NCBI GenBank assembly: GCA_011391635.1
Contig: JAABQD010000023.1
Coordinates: forward strand, 1-47,645
Direction of reading: 5' to 3'
From: Sulfurimonas sp.
Lineage (GTDB): Bacteria; Campylobacterota; Campylobacteria; Campylobacterales; Sulfurimonadaceae
Length of the DNA: 47,645 nucleotides
The notes under the pieces are model-generated. The model saw only the letters and a list, made by a program, of their open reading frames with translations, was not told the origin of the DNA and made no database searches. Position 1 is the stretch's first letter. Each line of letters starts with the position of its first letter. The translations under genes and the position numbers were made by a program. Below are positions 34,916 to 43,014 of this stretch, piece by piece.

Positions 34916-35656
34916 CTATTCAATCAAATAACGAAAATCTTTGAGAATATTTTTGGCTTCTTCACTTCTAAAAAAAGTATAAACCTCTTCTACTTCTCTC
35001 TTGGCTTTGGCACTTTTGAGCATGACAATCTTTTGGTCAATAGGTACATAAGTTTTAGAACAAATTTCTAGCCAATCTCTATCTTTTATAAACTTTTGCA
35101 TCTCTTGCGTAAAAAGCAGAGATTTTGGAACAATGGCTATCTCATTTTCTTGAAGATGAGAGAGCGTTGAAGGCGTAAATTCATGCACATAAGTGCTTTT
35201 TTGTTTTGCTGATTCATACACTTTTTCATGTTTCATAGCATCTGTTGCAGCATTTTTATATTCCGTTTTCTCTAAAATCAAAACTTTTGTTATTTTTTTT
35301 TCTTCCAAAAGCTTTAGTCCTTTGTTATAGTCGGGTTGCCAAGCACTAAAGAGAGCTAACTCCTCTATCGCATAAACTAGAGGTTCTTCGCTTTTGCCCT
35401 CTTTATAAAGCGACTCTACAAACTCCTCATCCTCAGAGAGTATCAAATCATATTTTGTTTGACTCTCTTGCAAATCTTTTAGCTCAGGAATATTGGCATG
35501 TGTAACTATTATTTTTGTATCCGCATGGTGTTTATTAAACTCCTTTGTGATAGCCTCTAAGGCATAGAGAGTGTTATCTGAGGCAACGACTTGCACCTCA
35601 CCTCCAAAGAGTGACACAAAAAAAGAAAAAGAGAAAAGAAGTAATTTTTTTAGCAT
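34916..35656 (-). CDS. ModA-like periplasmic substrate-binding protein
   Basis: A 246-residue protein with signal peptide (MLKKLLLFSFSFFVSLFG) and a type II periplasmic-binding fold of the molybdate class: VQVVASDNTLYALEAITKEFNKHH, YDLILSEDEEFVESLYKEG and a C-terminal EVYTFFRSEEAKNILKDF. Molybdate or another oxyanion is the likely ligand. No modBC lies beside it, although modE is found 6 kb away. The gene upstream on the same strand ends 16 bases before its start. Confidence 0.78.
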   Translation of the reverse strand: MLKKLLLFSFSFFVSLFGGEVQVVASDNTLYALEAITKEFNKHHADTKIIVTHANIPELKDLQESQTKYDLILSEDEEFVESLYKEGKSEEPLVYAIEELALFSAWQPDYNKGLKLLEEKKITKVLILEKTEYKNAATDAMKHEKVYESAKQKSTYVHEFTPSTLSHLQENEIAIVPKSLLFTQEMQKFIKDRDWLEICSKTYVPIDQKIVMLKSAKAKREVEEVYTFFRSEEAKNILKDFRYLIE

Positions 35657-35671
35657 GGCTCTACTCTAATA

Positions 35672-36145
35672 TTACAAAAGTGATTTAATAACATTACTCA
35701 CACCTTGGTGCAAGTTATAGCTTGAAATAGGAAAATCTAAAGATTCATCTTGTAAGTTGATATTGTATCGTGCAAGATATGCACCCAAGAGTTCTACTGA
35801 AATAATTTCATACTCTTGGCATGTGGAACTGTCATACTTTGTTCTAAGTAGTTTCCCTGCTTCGTTTGATTTTTGGAGTGTAAACGCCAAAGTTTTCAGA
35901 CTTACCAAATCATGAAAACTCAAAAACAATTCAGGAGTAAGCTCAGACACAGGAGCACCCTCAGGAGTAAAAAGCATATTTTTCTCTCGAAGCGGAATAA
36001 GTACACTCAAGATAGCTTCTGTAAAAGGAACCACTTTATCCCCCCAAAAAGGAGATTCATTTCTCTTTTGTAACTCTATCTCTATTGTCTTTGTAATCGT
36101 TGCAACATCACTGTTTTTAAATAGTTCATAACTCTTTTGTGTCAT
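35672..36145 (-). CDS. Hypothetical helical protein upstream of the ModA-like gene
   Basis: A 157-residue protein starting MTQKSYELFKNSDVATITK, without signal peptide. It contains the helical stretch VVPFTEAILSVLIPLREKN and LTPELFLSFHDLVSLKTLAF. No family recognised. The ATG at 36145 was chosen over one at 36250, because the longer form would overlap the divergent DUF445 gene. An uptake-like motif supplies Ser-Thr-Cys-Gln. Confidence 0.65.
   Translation of the reverse strand: MTQKSYELFKNSDVATITKTIEIELQKRNESPFWGDKVVPFTEAILSVLIPLREKNMLFTPEGAPVSELTPELFLSFHDLVSLKTLAFTLQKSNEAGKLLRTKYDSSTCQEYEIISVELLGAYLARYNINLQDESLDFPISSYNLHQGVSNVIKSLL
35816..35828 (+). repeat. Dispersed uptake-like motif, copy in the 35672 gene
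   Basis: Perfect TTGGCATGTGGAA, antisense to the gene, encoding Ser-Thr-Cys-Gln. Confidence 0.85.
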
Positions 36146-36221
36146 ATCTGCTCTTTTGTAAAATAAATTTCTATAATGATACCTTTTTAGTATAATTTCA
36201 CTTTTAAAAAGGAGATCTACT

Positions 36222-36932
36222 TTGAAATTCAACAAAAGTTTTATGACCAACTTGATAGCTGTAGTGTTTGTGGGCTTGTCCTATTTTGTAGAGAATGAGT
36301 GGAAAATATTTATACTCAATGCTGGACTTTTTGCTCTCTCTGGAGCGATTACAAATCAGTTAGCCATCCACATGCTCTTTGAAAAAGTTCCTTTTCTCTA
36401 TGGTTCAGGTGTTATTCCTGCACGATTTGAAGCTTTTAAAAATGCGATTAAAGAGCTTATGATGCGTGAATTTTTTACATCACAACAACTCGATGCTTTT
36501 TTTGCGAATGAGGAGAAAAAAATCAATCTGCAACCTATTATTGAAGAGACCGATTTTTCACCTGCATTTAATGCACTAAGCAAAACTGTGATGGAGTCTT
36601 CATTTGGCGGAATGCTTGGCATGTTCGGTGGAGAGAGTGCCTTAGAAGGGTTGCGTGAACCTTTTTCGCTTAAGATGAAAAGTGCCGTAATTGGGATTGT
36701 AAACTCTGAAGCTTTCAACCAAACACTCCAAACACACATGCAAAGTTCATCACTGAATAACGATTTAATCACATCTATCGAACAAGTGATTGATGCAAGA
36801 CTTGCAGAGCTTACACCACAGATGGTCAAAGAGATTGTTCAAAAACTCATCCAAGAGCATCTCTCATGGTTAGTCGTTTGGGGTGGTGTATTTGGAGCGT
36901 TGATTGGAGTAACTAGTTCATTTTTTCTCTAA
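36222..36932 (+). CDS. DUF445 family membrane protein
   Basis: A 236-residue protein with hydrophobic segments at about 8-25, 30-48 and at the C-terminus (WLVVWGGVFGALIGVTSSFFL). GAITNQLAIHMLFEK followed by LYGSGVIPARFEAFK is the signature of DUF445 membrane proteins. The middle is amphipathic and helical. Function unknown in the family. The start is TTG with AGGAG seven bases before it. Confidence 0.82.
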   Translation: MKFNKSFMTNLIAVVFVGLSYFVENEWKIFILNAGLFALSGAITNQLAIHMLFEKVPFLYGSGVIPARFEAFKNAIKELMMREFFTSQQLDAFFANEEKKINLQPIIEETDFSPAFNALSKTVMESSFGGMLGMFGGESALEGLREPFSLKMKSAVIGIVNSEAFNQTLQTHMQSSSLNNDLITSIEQVIDARLAELTPQMVKEIVQKLIQEHLSWLVVWGGVFGALIGVTSSFFL

Positions 36933-36964
36933 ATTTGCAAGAAGCCTAAAATCTATTTTAGGCT

Positions 36965-37171
36965 CTATTTATGCACTTCTATCACCGCATCAGCGATTTC
37001 TATGATATCGCCATCTACAATCTTTGCTCTTTTTCTCAACTCAACTTCGCTATTTCGCTTTACATATCCCTCGGCAATAAGCATTTTTGCCTGAGCACCA
37101 CTATCGACCAAGTCCAAAACTTTTAAAAGTTTAAAAAGCTCTATATACTCATCTTGAAGTTGAAATTTCAT
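36965..37171 (-). CDS. Small S4-domain RNA-binding protein
   Basis: A 68-residue single S4 domain: YIELFKLLKVLDLVDSGAQAK followed by MLIAEGYVKRNSEVELRKRAKI and VDGDIIEIAD. Free-standing S4 proteins of the YbcJ/YaaA type bind structured RNA or ribosomal RNA. It starts one base past the Zur-like gene's stop codon, so it is cotranscribed with it. Confidence 0.85.
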   Translation of the reverse strand: MKFQLQDEYIELFKLLKVLDLVDSGAQAKMLIAEGYVKRNSEVELRKRAKIVDGDIIEIADAVIEVHK

Positions 37172-37172
37172 C

Positions 37173-37559
37173 TCACTTTTCCTTTGTATCTGGGCTTGTT
37201 GTGCAACTTTTACACATGCCCTTATAAATTACATCCATTACTGTATGCCCCTCAAGTTCGAGGGGTACAACATTTTCTAAACACTCGATATTGCTACACT
37301 GATTACAGATAAAATGAGCATGTGGAGACTCTTGGAGTTCGTAATAGCGTTTTTTATCATTGGACTCAAAACTACTGACTATAGATTCACTCTCAAATTT
37401 TGAAATATTTCTATAGAAAGTTGCTTTGTCCATGCTAATTTTATCTTTGATATCTTCAAAAGATATTGGCTTATGTTGTGTGCTAAGAAGTGCCAAAAGC
37501 TCTTTTCTTGCTGTGGTCACTTTGAGATTTTTCTCTTCAATAATATTTTTTATTTGCAT
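37173..37559 (-). CDS. Fur-family metalloregulator, probably Zur
   Basis: A 128-residue repressor. The winged-helix DNA-binding part covers residues 1-75 (LKVTTARKELLALLS, DKATFYRNISKFESESIV). The C-terminal dimerisation part has HAHFICNQCSNIEC and GMCKSC, the two CxxC pairs of the structural zinc site. Divergence from znuACB with a palindrome between them identifies it as the likely zinc uptake repressor, presumably autoregulated. It is short compared with Fur (about 150), fitting Zur/PerR-like members. Confidence 0.85.
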   Translation of the reverse strand: MQIKNIIEEKNLKVTTARKELLALLSTQHKPISFEDIKDKISMDKATFYRNISKFESESIVSSFESNDKKRYYELQESPHAHFICNQCSNIECLENVVPLELEGHTVMDVIYKGMCKSCTTSPDTKEK

Positions 37560-37601
37560 GGCTGTATTTTATCACTTTATTTCTTTGTCATATCTTATTA
37601 C

Positions 37602-37622
37602 AAATGCAACTAAGTTGCATTT
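37602..37622. promoter_or_regulatory. Palindromic operator, probable Zur box
   Basis: AAATGCAAC (37602-37610), spacer TAA, GTTGCATTT (37614-37622): perfect 9-bp arms. It lies between the divergent Fur-family gene and znuA, and overlaps the place where the znuA -35 element would be, 15 bases before its -10. Confidence 0.75.
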
Positions 37623-37636
37623 AAGTAGCCCAAAAG

Positions 37637-37642
37637 TACAAT
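37637..37642 (+). promoter_or_regulatory. Candidate -10 box for znuACB
   Basis: TACAAT at 37637-37642, 31 bases upstream of the GTG start of znuA and just downstream of the palindrome. Confidence 0.5.
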
Positions 37643-37667
37643 AGCGGTTCAAAATATCATAAAGGAT

Positions 37668-37678
37668 GGCATGTGGAA
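37668..37678 (+). repeat. Dispersed uptake-like motif over the znuA start codon
   Basis: GGCATGTGGAA, preceded by AT. The GTG start codon of znuA (37673-37675) lies inside the motif, and AAAGGA ends two bases before it. Confidence 0.8.
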
Positions 37679-38578
37679 AAAATTATTATTGCGATGTTTA
37701 TCGCTCTCTCATCTGTGGCTTTTGCGAAACCAACCATTGTTGTAAGCATTCTTCCAGAAAAAACATTTGTAGAAAAAATTGCGAAAGATTTAGTGGATGT
37801 AACAGTTATGGTTGCACCAGGGAGTTCTCCTCACGCCTATGAGCCAAAATCATCTCAAATGGTTTCTATCTCCAAAGCAGATGTTTACTTTAGCATCGGT
37901 GTTGAGTTTGAAAATGTTTGGATTGAAAAGTTCAAATCACAAAATCCAAATCTCAAATTTGTCAATTTAAGTGAGCAAATCACAAAACTTAAAATGGCAG
38001 AACATCATCATGATGATGAAAAAAAACATGCTAACAAAGAGGAGAAACATGCCAAAGATGCACCACACCATGAGGAGCATGATGCACATGACGGACTAGA
38101 CCCACACACTTGGACTTCTCCAAAAAATGTACTGCTTATGGCACACTCTATCTATAAAACACTCCTCGATATAGACCCAAAAAACGAGCAATTGTATAAA
38201 ACAAATTTCGATGCTTTTATCAAAGAGATTGAAGATACCGATGCTCAAATCAAAGAGATATTCAAAGATATGCAACCAAATAGCAAATTTATGGTGTTTC
38301 ACCCATCATGGGGGTACTTCGCACAAGAGTATGGTTTGACACAAATCGCTGTGGAAGTCGATGGAAAAAATCCTAAACCAAAAGAGATGATTACGATTAT
38401 AAAAGAGGCAAAAGAGGAAAAAGTAAAAGCTATCTTCACACAGCCCGAATTTTCAGACAAAAGTGCTAAAATTATAGCCAAAGAACTTGGTATAAAAGTA
38501 GAGGCTGAGTCTCCTCTTGCTGCTGATTGGTCTTTGAATCTCATCAAAATGGCAAAAACAATTGCAAACAAAATTTAG
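37673..38578 (+). CDS. znuA: Zinc ABC transporter substrate-binding protein
   Basis: A 301-residue periplasmic protein with signal peptide (IIIAMFIALSSVAFA). The cluster A-I metal-binding fold shows PGSSPHAYEPKSSQM, a histidine- and acid-rich loop at about 104-142 (EHHHDDEKKHANKEE, DAPHHEEHDAHDG) typical of zinc rather than manganese carriers, DPHTWTSPKNVLLMA, FMVFHPSWGYFAQEYGL and FTQPEFSDKSAK. GTG is the start, with AAAGGA six bases upstream; the nearby ATGs are out of frame. Confidence 0.94.
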   Translation: MEKIIIAMFIALSSVAFAKPTIVVSILPEKTFVEKIAKDLVDVTVMVAPGSSPHAYEPKSSQMVSISKADVYFSIGVEFENVWIEKFKSQNPNLKFVNLSEQITKLKMAEHHHDDEKKHANKEEKHAKDAPHHEEHDAHDGLDPHTWTSPKNVLLMAHSIYKTLLDIDPKNEQLYKTNFDAFIKEIEDTDAQIKEIFKDMQPNSKFMVFHPSWGYFAQEYGLTQIAVEVDGKNPKPKEMITIIKEAKEEKVKAIFTQPEFSDKSAKIIAKELGIKVEAESPLAADWSLNLIKMAKTIANKI

Positions 38579-39320
38579 TGTACGCGTTCTTGAAATAACA
38601 AATCTCTCATTTGCATACGACAAAGAGTATGTACTTGAGAACATCAACTTGAGCGTTGACAATCAAGACTTTTTGGTTCTCATAGGACCAAATGGTGGAG
38701 GAAAAAGTACACTTGTCAAACTCATTTTAGGTCTTAATCCGATTCAAAAAGGTTCTATCAAAATTTTCGATAAACCATCTGGGCGTAAAAATCTCTCTCT
38801 CATAGGATATGTCCCTCAAAATACAAACATTAATACTAACTTCCCAATCAAAGCGATTGAAGTGGTTATGATGGGACACACTTCTCATCAGAGAGCACTT
38901 TTTGGATACAAAAAAGAGGAAGTTGCACATGCCATGTATCTCCTCAAACAAGTTGGAATGGAAGAGTTTGCTCAAAAAAAGATAGGCTCTCTCTCAGGTG
39001 GTCAACGCCAACGCGTCATGATAGCTAGAGCATTGTGTGCCAATCCAAAAGTGCTTCTTTTGGATGAACCGACCTCAAGTATCGATGCAGATGGACAAAA
39101 ACAGATTTATGAACTCCTCCGTGAACTCAATAAAAAAATCACTGTTATTGTCGTGAGTCACGACCTTTCCGTCGTCTTGGAATACGCTACAAAAGTTGCA
39201 CATATCAATAAAAAATTAGCCTTCCATGATTTAAGTTCTATCAAAAAAGAGCTTGATATCCAAGGAAATCATATCTGTGAAGTAGAACTCCTCCAGATGT
39301 TAGGAAAATGTAAATGCTAG
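38562..39320 (+). CDS. znuC: Zinc ABC transporter ATPase
   Basis: A 252-residue ATPase. Walker A is IGPNGGGKSTLVKL near residue 45, the signature LSGGQRQRVMIARAL near 145, Walker B KVLLLDEPTSSID and the switch His VVSHDLS. It energises zinc import with ZnuB. The TTG start overlaps znuA by 17 bases, and the 3' end overlaps znuB by seven. Confidence 0.93.
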   Translation: MQTKFSVRVLEITNLSFAYDKEYVLENINLSVDNQDFLVLIGPNGGGKSTLVKLILGLNPIQKGSIKIFDKPSGRKNLSLIGYVPQNTNINTNFPIKAIEVVMMGHTSHQRALFGYKKEEVAHAMYLLKQVGMEEFAQKKIGSLSGGQRQRVMIARALCANPKVLLLDEPTSSIDADGQKQIYELLRELNKKITVIVVSHDLSVVLEYATKVAHINKKLAFHDLSSIKKELDIQGNHICEVELLQMLGKCKC

Positions 39321-40114
39321 AAGCCCTCTCCTACGAATTTATCCAAAATGCCATCATTGCAGGGATTTTAGTCAGTCTCATTTCAGGAATTATCGGCTCA
39401 CTTATCGTTGTGAATCGTATGGTTTTTTTAGCAGGTGGCATTGCACATGCCGCGTATGGTGGAATTGGAATAGCTATTTTTTCTGGTTTTTCTATCTTCT
39501 TGGGAACAACACTTTTTGCTGTTGCAGCTGCACTTATCATGGCATTTGTCACGCTCAAACAAAGAGAGAACATCGACACCTTCATAGGTCTTATCTGGGC
39601 TGTTGGAATGGCGATTGGGATTATTTTGGTGGATTTGACTCCAGGGTATAATGTCGATTTGATGAGCTACCTGTTTGGTTCTATTTTGGCGGTCAATCGA
39701 GAAGATTTGTATTTTATGGGTTCTTTATTTGTTCTCATTCTTTTTGTTATGACATTTTGGTACAGAGATATTTTAGCAGTTTCATATGACAGCGAATACG
39801 CCTCACTCAGCGGAATTAATGTTAAGTTTTTTTATACACTTATCCTGATTTTATCGGCTCTGACAGTTGTTATTGCCATCAAAGTTGTTGGTTTGATTTT
39901 AGTGATTGCACTACTTACGATTCCTATCTATATCGCACAAAATCTCTCCTCGTCCCTCTATAGCATGATGCTCATCTCAGGAATAACTGCTTCACTCTTT
40001 ACGATTATGGGGCTTTGGCTCTCATATAGTTTTGATTTGACTTCTGGTGCGTGTATTATTTTAGTTGCAGCTCTTTGGCTTATGATATTTATGATTGTTC
40101 AAAAAATAAAATGA
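39314..40114 (+). CDS. znuB: Zinc ABC transporter permease
   Basis: A 266-residue integral membrane protein with about eight helices and the ABC-3 family motifs: GIIGSLIVVNRMVFLAGGIAHAAYGGIG near the N-terminus and VVAIKVVGLILVIALLTIPIYIAQNLS in the second half. Overlaps znuC at its start and the next gene (ATGA) at its end. Confidence 0.93.
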   Translation: MLEALSYEFIQNAIIAGILVSLISGIIGSLIVVNRMVFLAGGIAHAAYGGIGIAIFSGFSIFLGTTLFAVAAALIMAFVTLKQRENIDTFIGLIWAVGMAIGIILVDLTPGYNVDLMSYLFGSILAVNREDLYFMGSLFVLILFVMTFWYRDILAVSYDSEYASLSGINVKFFYTLILILSALTVVIAIKVVGLILVIALLTIPIYIAQNLSSSLYSMMLISGITASLFTIMGLWLSYSFDLTSGACIILVAALWLMIFMIVQKIK

Positions 40115-41538
40115 AAAGATTTCTCCTCCTCTTTTTACTCTTACAAACACTCCTTTTTGGATGTGCCACATGCCAACTAATGGTTCCAACAGCAGAACTC
40201 CATATAGATTTACAAACCAAAGAGAACCGTATCAACAATATCCGTATGGAGTGGCATTTTTCAGACCTCTACTCAGATGAAATGATTAATCAATATGATA
40301 AAAATCAAAACAAAGTTTTGGATAAAAACGAACTCGATGTTATTCTCAAGGCAATGCTAGTCTATCTCAAACCAAAAGAGATGCTCACAAAAATTCAATA
40401 TGCAAAAAATGACACCAATGCCACCACACCAATCAAACCTGAGTACAAAAATTTTACAATTGCGATGACAGATGGTTTTCTTGTTTTTACTTATGACTCC
40501 AATGTCAATCTAGCGATTGAGGATAAATCCTCTTTGAGTCTCTCTTTTGAAGATAATGAGTCCTATTTTGCTTTTGTTGCTACAAAGATAAATGTAGGCG
40601 AGAGCCAGTTTGCTCATACAGAGAATCTCTACCTCTTCACTGCTTCTGTACTTTTTTCCCACATGCCAACACAAAATGCAGTTGCACCAAAAGAGGAGAT
40701 TAAAAAAGTTCAAGAGCTGAGTCAAACCAAAGTCACAGAAGTGCAAATGCCAAAAGAGGAGACATTCCAAGCAAATATTCTCAAAGAGAGTATTACTAAA
40801 ATCAAATCTCTTTTTGAATCTATCAAAGATGAAAAAAATCCGCTCACTTATCTCTTTTTACTCTTTTTTGCTTATATTTATGGAGTCATTCACGCTCTTG
40901 GACCAGGGCATGGAAAAACACTTGTGGCTAGTTACTTTTTAAGCAATGAACGCTCCTACTCCAAAGCTCTCTTTGTCTCGTTGGCAATCGGTGTTGTTCA
41001 CACCTTCTCAGCTTTTATTTTGACTCTTATAATTTACTTTTTTGTCAATACATTTTTAGCACAGTTTTTAAATGATGCTGTTTTTTACACAACAAAAATC
41101 TCAGCCCTGATTATTATTCTCATCGCTTTGTACCTCATTTATAAAAAGTATAAAGCGTATAAACTCATAGCAAATAGCAAAAAAAGTAGTGAATTTACAT
41201 TTAGTACCACTCCACATGCCAATACATGTGGATGTGCTTCGTGCAAGGTCGATACAAACTCTACGGATATGGCACTCATCATCTCCGCTGGAATCATCCC
41301 CTGCCCTGGAACTGTTACTATTTTTATCTTCTCGCTCTCGCTTGGTTTGTATTATGCGGGATTTTTATCGGCTTTTGTAATGAGTCTTGGTATGAGTACC
41401 ATCATCTTTTTCTCAGCTATCCTCAGTGTAGCTATCCGTAAAAAAACTCTCAATACAAACTCAAATCTCAAAAAATATTTAGAATATGGAAGCTTATCGG
41501 TTATACTCATCCTAGGGTTTGTTTTACTCTTGGCATAA
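40111..41538 (+). CDS. DUF1007-NicO fusion metal permease
   Basis: About 475 residues. A signal sequence (FLLLFLLLQTLLFG) precedes CATCQLMVPTAELHIDL. A periplasmic DUF1007-like domain (residues 20-230) contains a canonical EF-hand loop, DKNQNKVLDKNEL. Six helices follow, with the NicO/RcnA signature YGVIHALGPGHGKTLVASYF near 275-295 and CPGTVTIFIFSLSLGL later. The loop before it has CGCASC and histidines. RcnA-type proteins move Ni/Co; coupling with znuACB suggests zinc or a related metal here. The ATG at 40111 overlaps the znuB stop by four bases and is preferred over a start inside znuB. Three uptake-like motifs lie in the gene. Confidence 0.82.
   Translation: MKRFLLLFLLLQTLLFGCATCQLMVPTAELHIDLQTKENRINNIRMEWHFSDLYSDEMINQYDKNQNKVLDKNELDVILKAMLVYLKPKEMLTKIQYAKNDTNATTPIKPEYKNFTIAMTDGFLVFTYDSNVNLAIEDKSSLSLSFEDNESYFAFVATKINVGESQFAHTENLYLFTASVLFSHMPTQNAVAPKEEIKKVQELSQTKVTEVQMPKEETFQANILKESITKIKSLFESIKDEKNPLTYLFLLFFAYIYGVIHALGPGHGKTLVASYFLSNERSYSKALFVSLAIGVVHTFSAFILTLIIYFFVNTFLAQFLNDAVFYTTKISALIIILIALYLIYKKYKAYKLIANSKKSSEFTFSTTPHANTCGCASCKVDTNSTDMALIISAGIIPCPGTVTIFIFSLSLGLYYAGFLSAFVMSLGMSTIIFFSAILSVAIRKKTLNTNSNLKKYLEYGSLSVILILGFVLLLA
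40166..40176 (-). repeat. Dispersed uptake-like motif, first copy in the DUF1007-NicO gene
   Basis: CCACATGCCAA preceded by TG, encoding Ala-Thr-Cys-Gln just after the signal sequence. Confidence 0.8.
40659..40669 (-). repeat. Dispersed uptake-like motif, second copy in the DUF1007-NicO gene
   Basis: CCACATGCCAA preceded by TTC, encoding Ser-His-Met-Pro. Confidence 0.8.
41212..41222 (-). repeat. Dispersed uptake-like motif, third copy in the DUF1007-NicO gene
   Basis: CCACATGCCAA preceded by CT, encoding Pro-His-Ala-Asn before CGCASC. A near-copy in the other orientation (ACATGTGGA) follows within ten bases. Confidence 0.8.
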
Positions 41539-41559
41539 TTTTTACAAAGGCATACTAAA

Positions 41560-42336
41560 ATGAAAATTGATGGACGATTTTGGCTTACAAAAAAAGGAGA
41601 GAGTTTTTTAGGTTCGGGAAGAATCGAGCTTCTTGAGAGAATCCAAAAAACAGGTTCCATCCATGCCGCAGCAAAAGAGATGAAAATGAGCTATAAAGCC
41701 GCATGGGAGCGAATCAATAGCATGAATGCTCTGGCAGATGAGCCAATTATAACAAGAACAATCGGGGGAAAAGGGGGTGGCGGAACAGTTCTCACACCCT
41801 ATGCACACGAACTTATCGCCACATACAACCGTTTTAATGAGCTTCATCGTCAATTTATAGACCGCTTTGCAGAAGCTGGAGATGACCCAGAGAAGTTAGC
41901 AAGAATTCTGAGTAGAACTTTTTTAACAACAAGTGCAAGAAACCAACTTCCATCCAAAATCAGCGAAATACACTTGAGTGGACTCCAAGCAATCCTTCAC
42001 TTATCCATCGCTGGTGGTGAAACTATTCGCTCAAGCATTACAGCCAAATCAGCTCAGAACATGGGTCTAGCCGTAGGAAGTGACATCTATGCAATCATAA
42101 AATCAAGCGATATCACCATCACAAAAGAGCCTCCACTTCCACATGCCAACAGCAATATCTTGGAAGGAAAAATCAGCTCCATTGAAAATTCTCAAGACTC
42201 CATAGAGATTGGTTTAGCCCTCAGTGAAAACACCACGCTCATCGCTCTTCTCAACACACAAAACTCAAACACATTTGAAGTTGGAGACAAAGCTTACGCA
42301 CTCATCTCCATAAATAATATCATCATAGGTTCATGA
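41560..42336 (+). CDS. modE: Molybdate-responsive regulator ModE
   Basis: A 258-residue protein. The N-terminal LysR-like winged helix shows RIELLERIQKTGSIHAAAKEM and MSYKAAWERINSMN, followed by the ModE signature GGKGGGGTVLTPYAHELI. Two Mop (molybdopterin/molybdate-binding) domains follow at about 125-190 and 195-258: KISEIHLSGLQAILHLSI, and EGKISSIENSQDSIEIGL. It represses molybdate uptake genes when molybdate is bound. It starts 21 bases after the metal permease gene. Confidence 0.92.
   Translation: MKIDGRFWLTKKGESFLGSGRIELLERIQKTGSIHAAAKEMKMSYKAAWERINSMNALADEPIITRTIGGKGGGGTVLTPYAHELIATYNRFNELHRQFIDRFAEAGDDPEKLARILSRTFLTTSARNQLPSKISEIHLSGLQAILHLSIAGGETIRSSITAKSAQNMGLAVGSDIYAIIKSSDITITKEPPLPHANSNILEGKISSIENSQDSIEIGLALSENTTLIALLNTQNSNTFEVGDKAYALISINNIIIGS
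42139..42147 (-). repeat. Dispersed uptake-like motif, copy in modE
   Basis: Core CCACATGCC within a perfect 13-base consensus (42137-42149), encoding Leu-Pro-His-Ala-Asn in the linker between the two Mop domains, a place where sequence is free to vary. Confidence 0.85.
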
Positions 42337-42399
42337 TACACTACAACTTACTTTATAATATCAAGCAATTTTTAAATTAAACGGTTATACAATGACAGT

Positions 42400-43014
42400 A
42401 TGAATGTAGGACTTAGCACACTTTATAATATCGGCTCTAATTACTCTATAAGACTCAATGATAAAGAGGTTCTTGTTTATGAGGAAGATGGCACGAAAAT
42501 AAAAAGTGCTACTACTAAAGAAGAAGAAAAACTCAAAAAAGAGCAAGAGAAAAAACAGGTTGAAAAATCATCTGATACATTAAGTCCTGATGAAGAGCGG
42601 CTTGTAAAAGAATTAGCTGCACGCGATGCCGAAGTCAAAGCACACGAAGCAGCACACCAAGCTGCTGGTGGAGGTATGACAGGTGCAGCCTCTTATACCT
42701 ACCAACAAGGACCTGATGGCAAAATGTATGCCATAGGTGGCGAAGTCTCAATTTCATCCCCTGCGAGTTCATCTCCAGAAGAAGCTATAAGAAATGCAAG
42801 ACAGATTATGGCTTCGGCTATGGCGGCTGGAAGTCCCAGTCCACAAGATTTTGCAGTTGCATCAAGTGCAAGAGTAATGGAGATAAAAGCCCAACAACAA
42901 TTAGCAAAACAACAGCAAGAAGAAGTAATGGGAAAAGAAAGTTATAAAAATGCAGCAAGTTCTTCTGCGGGTGAGAGTTCTAAAAGCAGAGGCGGGATAG
43001 ATATCCCAGCCTAA
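42400..43014 (+). CDS. SprA-related putative metalloprotease
   Basis: A 204-residue protein with a charged coiled region (KEEEKLKKEQEKKQVEK) and then KELAARDAEVKAHEAAHQAAGG, where HEAAH (about residues 82-86) is a zinc-protease HExxH motif. GAASYTYQQGPDGKMYAIGGEVSI and NARQIMASAMAAGSPSPQD follow. This is the SprA-related (CJM1_0395-type) family of Campylobacterota and other proteobacteria; no substrate is known to me and no signal peptide is seen. TACAAT at 42388-42393 lies seven bases before the ATG, so the message may be nearly leaderless. The 3' end overlaps the convergent gene by four bases. Confidence 0.82.
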   Translation: MNVGLSTLYNIGSNYSIRLNDKEVLVYEEDGTKIKSATTKEEEKLKKEQEKKQVEKSSDTLSPDEERLVKELAARDAEVKAHEAAHQAAGGGMTGAASYTYQQGPDGKMYAIGGEVSISSPASSSPEEAIRNARQIMASAMAAGSPSPQDFAVASSARVMEIKAQQQLAKQQQEEVMGKESYKNAASSSAGESSKSRGGIDIPA

